DNA of 10,802 nt from the NCBI GenBank assembly GCA_030064795.1, contig JASJEI010000084.1, forward strand, positions 1-10,802, given 5' to 3'. This DNA is from Pleurocapsa sp. MO_226.B13 (lineage in GTDB: Bacteria; Cyanobacteriota; Cyanobacteriia; Cyanobacteriales; Xenococcaceae). Every line of letters starts with the position of its first letter. The first letter of the stretch is position 1. The notes below the pieces were generated by a model. The model saw only the letters and a list, made by a program, of their open reading frames with translations. It ran no database searches and had not been told where the DNA came from. The position numbers and the translations under genes are program-made. Below are positions 7,088 through 10,802 of the stretch, in pieces.

Positions 7088-8497
7088 ATGCAAGCAACAT
7101 TACCCGACGGACCAAAAATTCCGCCCTTATTGCAGTTAATTAAATGGATCGCCGAACCTTTTGAATATTTCGACGATTGTGGGAAACGCTACGGAGATAT
7201 CTTTACTCTGAGGCTATTTGGCTTTCCCCCATTGGTCACGATCGCTAATCCCCAAGGAATTCAGGAGATTTTCAGTGCTGATGCTCGATCTTTTGATGTG
7301 GGACGTGCCAATGAAATTCTTCGTCCTTTTTTTGGCGATAACTCCCTCGTCTTATTAGATGGCGATCGCCACAAGCGAGAGAAAAAATTGCTCATGCCTC
7401 CCTTTCACGGTGAAAAAGTCAAATCTTATGGTTCGTCGATCTGTCAAATCGCCGACCAAGTCGCTTCTCAGTGGCAGGTAAATGAGCCTTTTATTGCTAG
7501 AGATGCCATGCAAGAGATTAGTTTAGAACTAATTTTACAGATAGTATTTGGTTTAAGTGCAGGCGACAGGTATCAACAAATCAAACCACTCCTAATCGAA
7601 CTGGTGCAGACAATTGCTTCTCCCGTGCGATCGACTTCGATCTTTTTCAAATTCTTACAAAAAGATTTGGGTGCATGGAGTCCTTGGGGGCAATTTGTAC
7701 GCTTGAAAAGAAAAATTTACGCGCTTCTTCAGGCTGAAATTGAGGACAGACGGGCTAATCCTCAACTACAAAGTAATGATATTCTCAGTTTAATGTTATC
7801 GGCAGTAGACGAAGATGGTCAGCCCATGACCGACGAGCAATTGCGCGATGAAATGATTACACTTCTGGGTATGGGTTACGAAGCTACTGCTACGGCACTG
7901 GCTTGGGCTTTTTACTGGATTCACAAACTTCCCGAAGTCAAACAAAAGCTACTGCAAGAGATAGATAGCTTAGGAGAGAAGCCAGACCCAATGGAGATTT
8001 ATCGACTCCCATATTTAACTGCTGTTTGTCAAGAAACTCTACGGATTTATCCAGTAGCGTTGACTACCTTTGGGCGCATTACCAACTCAACTAGAGAAAT
8101 TATGGGTCGTCAGTTTGAGCCTGACACAATGTTAATTGTCTCTATTTATTCAACCCATCATCGAGAAGATCTTTACCCAAACCCAAAACAATTTTTGCCC
8201 GCCAGATTTCTAGAGCGCAAGTACTCCTCTTATGAGTTTCTTCCTTTTGGTGGAGGCAATCGTCTTTGTTTGGGTTATGCCTTAGCGATGTTAGAAATGA
8301 AACTGGTGCTAGGGACAATATTATCTCGCTATCAGCTAACATTAGCAAATAATAAACCAGTAAAACCCAAACGTCGCGGTCTTACTGTTGCCCCCAGCAA
8401 TGGAATCCCTCTGGTAATGACGGGTAAGCGCGATCGCTTTTGGAGCGTTAGTTTAAAGAATATTAGTATTACTTCTGAAGAAGTTCAAAGTTACTAG
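7088..8497 (+). CDS. Cytochrome P450, CYP110-like, with an acquired C-terminal tail
   Basis: The product is 469 aa, a haem-thiolate monooxygenase; CYP110 members act on fatty acids, terpenes or other hydrophobic substrates with separate ferredoxin partners, none of which is encoded here. The N-terminus (LPDGPKIPPLLQLIKW) has no membrane anchor. The C-helix motif DGDRHKREKK is at 91-100, the I-helix at about 257-278, ExxR at E316-R319, PARF at 371-374 and the haem loop FGGGNRLCLG at 387-396 with Cys394 as ligand. In the I-helix the usual GHETT reads GYEAT (263-267), so the conserved acid (Glu265) is kept but the catalytic threonine is Ala266. ATG 7088 follows CAGGAGA (7071-7077) by ten bases. 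The last 11 or so codons (ISITSEEVQSY) come from a decayed methyltransferase copy that also provides the TAG stop; the native end was probably near GKRDRF (446-451). Confidence 0.95.
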   Translation: MQATLPDGPKIPPLLQLIKWIAEPFEYFDDCGKRYGDIFTLRLFGFPPLVTIANPQGIQEIFSADARSFDVGRANEILRPFFGDNSLVLLDGDRHKREKKLLMPPFHGEKVKSYGSSICQIADQVASQWQVNEPFIARDAMQEISLELILQIVFGLSAGDRYQQIKPLLIELVQTIASPVRSTSIFFKFLQKDLGAWSPWGQFVRLKRKIYALLQAEIEDRRANPQLQSNDILSLMLSAVDEDGQPMTDEQLRDEMITLLGMGYEATATALAWAFYWIHKLPEVKQKLLQEIDSLGEKPDPMEIYRLPYLTAVCQETLRIYPVALTTFGRITNSTREIMGRQFEPDTMLIVSIYSTHHREDLYPNPKQFLPARFLERKYSSYEFLPFGGGNRLCLGYALAMLEMKLVLGTILSRYQLTLANNKPVKPKRRGLTVAPSNGIPLVMTGKRDRFWSVSLKNISITSEEVQSY

Positions 8498-8626
8498 GCG
8501 ATCGCTACATTATCGCTCCTATCGAAAAATAAGAATAACCCGAACATCTCAATGATACAAAAGCTTAATTTAGATGTTCTCAAAGAACATGGTTTTCTCT
8601 CGACCAAAACTACTCAGAATAAGACC
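8463..8626 (+). pseudogene. Remnant of the TPMT-family gene 3' end
   Basis: This stretch aligns base for base with 1375-1538 of the intact methyltransferase gene (offset 7088), roughly 80-85% identical by eye. One base is lost near 8494 (AGTTACTAGG for AGTTATTATGG), which creates the TAG that ends the P450. One base is gained near 8550, which restores the original frame as MIQKLNLDVLKEHGF, matching MVQKFNLDFLKEHGF in the intact protein. A second stop (TAA, about 8530) lies between. Homology starts abruptly at TTAGTATTACT and ends before the cupin ribosome-binding site. It shows that a methyltransferase gene once lay directly before the cupin gene, or that this segment was copied in. Confidence 0.9.
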
Positions 8627-8665
8627 GAGACAAACACACATACATACATAGGAGAAATTTTCATC

Positions 8666-9064
8666 ATGCAAACTACAAAACTACGATCGCATCCTGTAAC
8701 TTTCATCTACTATCCTAAAACGCTTGTAGTTCCCCGTTCGGAGTTAACGGAGGTCGATCCAGCTGCCCTGGGGGGTGAAATCCTAGAAGGAGATGTACGG
8801 ATCTTCATCCGCTTAGACTACGTAAACTACAACGTAAGCGGCGGTATTTTTGAGTCCACTGCTGGAAAAGCTCGCGTGGTGTTTCCCTTCACCGAACACG
8901 CAACTTTCTTACGAGGTCTGGTTCGGGTCACAGATGTCGCCACTTGCACCGAGCAACTTATGACCCCTGGAGACAGTTATATCATTCATCAGGGTACAAC
9001 AGTCATTTGGGAGACAATAACTCCAAGTGCGCAAAAATCATTCTTGAATATTACCACCCCTTAA
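8666..9064 (+). CDS. Cupin_3 (DUF861)-like small cupin, 132 aa
   Basis: The pattern GGIFESTAGKARVVFPFTEH (59-78), LRGLVRVTD (82-90), LMTPGDSYIIHQGTTVIWE (98-116) and SFLNI follows the Cupin_3 consensus (ETxPGxxxW..xE...LxGxVxVTD...LxPGDxxxIPxGxxxxWE). This is a single beta-barrel found in EutQ-like and (S)-ureidoglycine-aminohydrolase-like proteins and in many small tailoring or stabilising proteins. Metal-binding residues are sparse (Glu77, His78, His108), so catalysis is uncertain. ATG 8666 is preferred over an in-frame ATG at 8552 because AGGAG (8650-8654) lies 11 bases upstream and the extra codons belong to the methyltransferase remnant. The next gene starts four bases after its stop, so translation is probably coupled. 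No signal peptide. Confidence 0.72.
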   Translation: MQTTKLRSHPVTFIYYPKTLVVPRSELTEVDPAALGGEILEGDVRIFIRLDYVNYNVSGGIFESTAGKARVVFPFTEHATFLRGLVRVTDVATCTEQLMTPGDSYIIHQGTTVIWETITPSAQKSFLNITTP

Positions 9065-9068
9065 CCAA

Positions 9069-9446
9069 ATGTCCCATCCCGAACGTCTGATTAGGCAAAA
9101 AAACAAAAAGTTTACCGAGTTGGTCAAGAACGCACAGTGGCACGATCTCGTCACTACTTGTTATGCCCCAAATGCCAAGTTAGTACACTTCGCCATCCCA
9201 GATCGGGTTTTTTGTGGACGCGAAGAAATCGAACAGAGTTTTGCACGAGGCACGATGGCATCTGGATATATCCTGTCTCTAGAGTTTACAACTGTAAGAA
9301 TCAATGACACCACCTATCTAGCAGCAGGACTAGGTTGCGTTAATAATGGCATCTGGTGTCCATTTGTCGAGAGATGGGAACTAATCGATCGGGAGTGGTT
9401 TATCGTCGAAGACAAAGTATATCCCCCAGAGTCATGGATGGAATAG
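9069..9446 (+). CDS. NTF2/SnoaL-like alpha+beta barrel protein, 125 aa
   Basis: Length and pattern fit the NTF2-like superfamily: an N-terminal helix (KKFTELVKNAQWHDLVTTCYAPNA begins the fold at about 13-36), a Gly-Arg-Glu-Glu turn leading to a helix (50-60) and a four-strand sheet (about 69-118) ending FVERWELIDREWFIVEDKVYP. Members include polyketide cyclases, ketosteroid isomerases, limonene-epoxide hydrolases and non-catalytic ligand binders, so the reaction cannot be named. Candidate pocket residues include Asp45, Glu101 and Glu114. The ATG comes four bases after the cupin stop with no strong ribosome-binding site of its own, which supports coupling. The pair probably works on the same small molecule. 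Confidence 0.68.
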   Translation: MSHPERLIRQKNKKFTELVKNAQWHDLVTTCYAPNAKLVHFAIPDRVFCGREEIEQSFARGTMASGYILSLEFTTVRINDTTYLAAGLGCVNNGIWCPFVERWELIDREWFIVEDKVYPPESWME

Positions 9447-9552
9447 GCGATCGCCGATCTACTAGCAGAGTATCCAGATTAATTTGTTGGGTATTGAAAA
9501 TTAGTTTCAGCCCCCTAACCCAGCATTTTAGTGAATTAACAGGGTGAACAAA

Positions 9553-10242
9553 ATGGATTTATACGGACAAAAAAGTCAAAGTATTCCCCAGAAAACGCTA
9601 ATTATAGTTTTGGAACTTGTATTCCTTTATCTCTCCTATTGGATACTTTTTCAGACTGGAGGAAACATCTTGTTAAGTTGGATGGGGTTAGGTGAAGTTT
9701 CTGCGCCAGTAGCAAGAAGACTGGTTATTTTTCTTTTTTCGCTGATTGTTTTCCTACGGATGGGATTTATGATGATTTACCTGCTCAAACGTCAGATTCC
9801 TTGGGAGGAAAGCTTGAGTGTATCTTTCGCTTTTGCACTTTATTATCTCGGTTTTGCCCTGCTGGTATTACCCACAGATAAACCATTAGAAGTTCTTGAC
9901 TTTATTGGTATTGCCTTATTTGCGATCGGTTCTTTCATAAATACTTTTTCCGAATTGCAGAGACATTTCTGGAAAAAACAGACGGAAAACCAAGAAAAGC
10001 TGTATACCAAAGGACTATTTCAATATGCGATGCACATAAATTATTTTGGCGATGTGTGTTGGGTAACGGCTTATACCCTAATAAGCAGAAACCTCTATGC
10101 CAGTATAATTCCTTTGCTTTTGATCTGTTTCTTTGTTTTTTATAATATCCCCAAACTCGATCGCTATCTGGCATCAAAGTACGGCAAGGATTTTGATTCG
10201 TACCAAAAAAACACCAACAAATTAATTCCGTTCCTATATTAG
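9553..10242 (+). CDS. Integral membrane protein of the ICMT / DUF1295 (steroid 5-alpha-reductase-like) type
   Basis: The product is 229 aa with about five or six hydrophobic segments (roughly residues 15-34, 56-79, 91-107, 116-132, 164-178 and 183-198). The C-terminal part, LYTKGLFQYAMHINYFGD (150-167) and later YLASKYGKDFDSYQKNTNKLIPF, is the signature of isoprenylcysteine carboxyl methyltransferase-like and DUF1295 proteins (GLxxYxRHPNYFGE...Y...F..Y...). The usual RHP is MHI here; the His is kept, the Arg and Pro are lost. Such proteins methylate or reduce lipid-like substrates in the membrane. ATG 9553 has AGGG (9541-9544) eight bases upstream; a GTG at 9544 overlaps that site and is less likely. 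It is 106 bases after the NTF2-like gene and ends cassette B. Confidence 0.75.
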   Translation: MDLYGQKSQSIPQKTLIIVLELVFLYLSYWILFQTGGNILLSWMGLGEVSAPVARRLVIFLFSLIVFLRMGFMMIYLLKRQIPWEESLSVSFAFALYYLGFALLVLPTDKPLEVLDFIGIALFAIGSFINTFSELQRHFWKKQTENQEKLYTKGLFQYAMHINYFGDVCWVTAYTLISRNLYASIIPLLLICFFVFYNIPKLDRYLASKYGKDFDSYQKNTNKLIPFLY

Positions 10243-10283
10243 AGGCAGAGGAAGCAGGAAAAAGGAACGAGGAAGTAGGAAGT
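10241..10283. repeat. Purine-rich tract of short AGGAAG-type repeats
   Basis: About 43 bases of almost pure A/G (AGGCAGAGGAAGCAGG onwards) with loose AGGAAG(C/T) units, directly after the membrane-protein stop. Such tracts resemble the short repeats common in cyanobacterial intergenic DNA. No function is claimed. Confidence 0.5.
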
Positions 10284-10303
10284 ACAACTAACGACTAACT
10301 ACT

Positions 10304-10356
10304 GTACGGGCGATTCGCTTATCTAGCAGCGTCTCTGAAAGAGATATCGCCCCTAC
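10304..10356. repeat. Composite inverted repeat, dispersed-palindrome type
   Basis: The outer arms GTACGGGCGAT (10304-10314) and ATCGCCCCTAC (10346-10356) are complementary except one position. An inner hairpin TCTCT-GAA-AGAGA spans 10332-10344. Outer arms of the GTAGGGGCGAT type are familiar from dispersed intergenic repeats in cyanobacteria. It lies 62 bases after the membrane-protein gene and could help end transcription, but has no U-run. Confidence 0.6.
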
Positions 10357-10424
10357 TAACTCCTAATTTAGTTCATAATTCGTTGTTTTGCCGATCTATT
10401 GGAATGACGTATAAGTGCCGTTGA

Positions 10425-10625
10425 GCTGACGAAACGAAAACACATATTGATAATCAAGAAGTGACTATTGCTTGCACCAGTGGAGTATTAACTAAGTGCG
10501 TTCGTTGAGGTTACAAACCCTGGAAGAGATTACAAGGTGTATCTTTACGAGACTATCATCAAGCCTGTACCCCCATGGCTCGTGCCGACTACTGTGGCAA
10601 TGGCATCAGTCATACTATAGATATC
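10425..10625 (+). pseudogene. Decayed fragment of an ADYC-motif protein gene
   Basis: One frame reads EVTIACTSGVLTKCVR, a TGA (10506-10508), then GYKPWKRLQGVSLRDYHQAC and TPMARADYCGNGISHT. The order Cys...KCVxWGYxPW...YHxACxxMARADYCGxGxSHT is what I recall of the ADYC-motif family, with the TGA standing exactly where Trp is expected (TGG to TGA). An in-frame stop at 10422-10424 and the absence of a start show the N-terminal part is gone; the C-terminal part fades after about 10625 into unrelated repeats. The family's function is unknown to me. The fragment shows the right margin has lost genes. Confidence 0.65.
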
Positions 10626-10678
10626 AAAAACCCAAGAGTATCAATCGAACAGACAAATCATCTGTGTTCATCCGTGTT

Positions 10679-10703
10679 CTCGGTGCGCGATGGCGCAGCC
10701 GAG
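10679..10703. repeat. GC-rich hairpin
   Basis: CTCGGTGCGC (10679-10688) pairs with GCGCAGCCGAG (10693-10703) over ten base pairs with one bulged base and a 4-base loop. It is followed by TCCTTTAGGG, not a U-run, so I list it as a repeat-like hairpin rather than a terminator. It follows a CATCTGTGTTCATCCGTGTTC tract (10660-10680) of low-complexity type. Confidence 0.5.
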
Positions 10704-10715
10704 TCCTTTAGGGCA

Positions 10716-10769
10716 TACATGCGGAATTACGCCTTTGTCTTGCGCCTACATGCGGAATTACGCCTTTGT
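10716..10769. repeat. Two direct copies of a 23-bp unit
   Basis: The 23 bases at 10716-10738 (TACATGCGGAATTACGCCTT and three more) recur exactly at 10747-10769 after an 8-base spacer, CTTGCGCC. Only two copies are seen before the window ends and the spacer is far too short for CRISPR. It looks like the edge of a tandem or dispersed intergenic repeat. Confidence 0.85.
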
Positions 10770-10802
10770 GTCGACGCGGGGGTGGATAGGGGGACTTATT
10801 TC

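Noticed and set aside
9935..10177. Open minus-strand frame of 80 codons
   Set aside because: Overlaps the membrane-protein gene, which has matching family motifs; the antisense product looks like nothing known.
10496..10711. Open plus-strand frame of 71 codons
   Set aside because: It lies in a different frame from the recognisable ADYC-like fragment and ends in repeat DNA; no ribosome-binding site.
10716..10769. Possible CRISPR array
   Set aside because: Only two copies with an 8-base spacer and no cas genes nearby.
1..10802. Transposase, integrase, tRNA or rRNA genes that could explain the duplication
   Set aside because: None recognised on either strand; no terminal inverted repeats flank the duplicated block within the window.

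Overview
The window is cyanobacterial. It contains 12 perfect copies of the HIP1 octamer GCGATCGC, which is overrepresented in many cyanobacterial genomes, and it is AT-leaning. Its gene families also fit: a CYP110-like P450, a giant NB-ARC/WD40 STAND protein and a DUF3865/CADD-like diiron protein. I cannot name a genus. The gene mix and the repeat-rich margins look like an accessory locus.

The layout is two cassettes of the same design, each read divergently from a STAND gene. Cassette A (1-2570): the first 134 bases are the 5' end of a minus-strand STAND gene that runs off the left edge. A roughly 570-base divergent intergenic region follows, then three plus-strand genes: a 41-residue orphan protein (704-829), a thiopurine S-methyltransferase-family enzyme (879-1610) and a haem-oxygenase-like diiron oxidase (1707-2570). 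The diiron oxidase gene converges on the complete STAND gene of cassette B (minus strand, 2609-6139), which carries an N-terminal HTH-like domain, an NB-ARC-type NTPase and 14 WD40 repeats.

Cassette B (6140-10242) starts with a diverged copy of the same intergenic region, then five plus-strand genes: a stand-alone copy of a domain usually seen at the C-terminus of fibre-like proteins (6544-6981), a CYP110-like P450 (7088-8497), a Cupin_3-like protein (8666-9064), an NTF2/SnoaL-like protein (9069-9446) and a membrane protein of the ICMT/DUF1295 type (9553-10242). A decayed 164-base copy of the cassette A methyltransferase 3' end lies between the P450 and cupin genes and supplies the last codons of the P450.

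The STAND 5' ends are almost identical (133 of 134 bases), while the duplicated intergenic DNA is about 93% identical near the gene and decays further away. The right margin (10243-10802) has no intact gene. It holds a purine-rich tract, a dispersed-repeat-like hairpin, the remains of an ADYC-motif gene with an in-frame stop, a GC-rich hairpin and a 23-base direct repeat.

Interpretation: the enzymes (methyltransferase, diiron oxidase, P450, cupin, NTF2-like protein, membrane methyltransferase/reductase) are tailoring types, and no backbone-making enzyme is in the window. The most unusual aspect is the repeated pairing of a STAND sensor gene, a shared divergent control region and a different set of tailoring genes. 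That these act as one system is inference.
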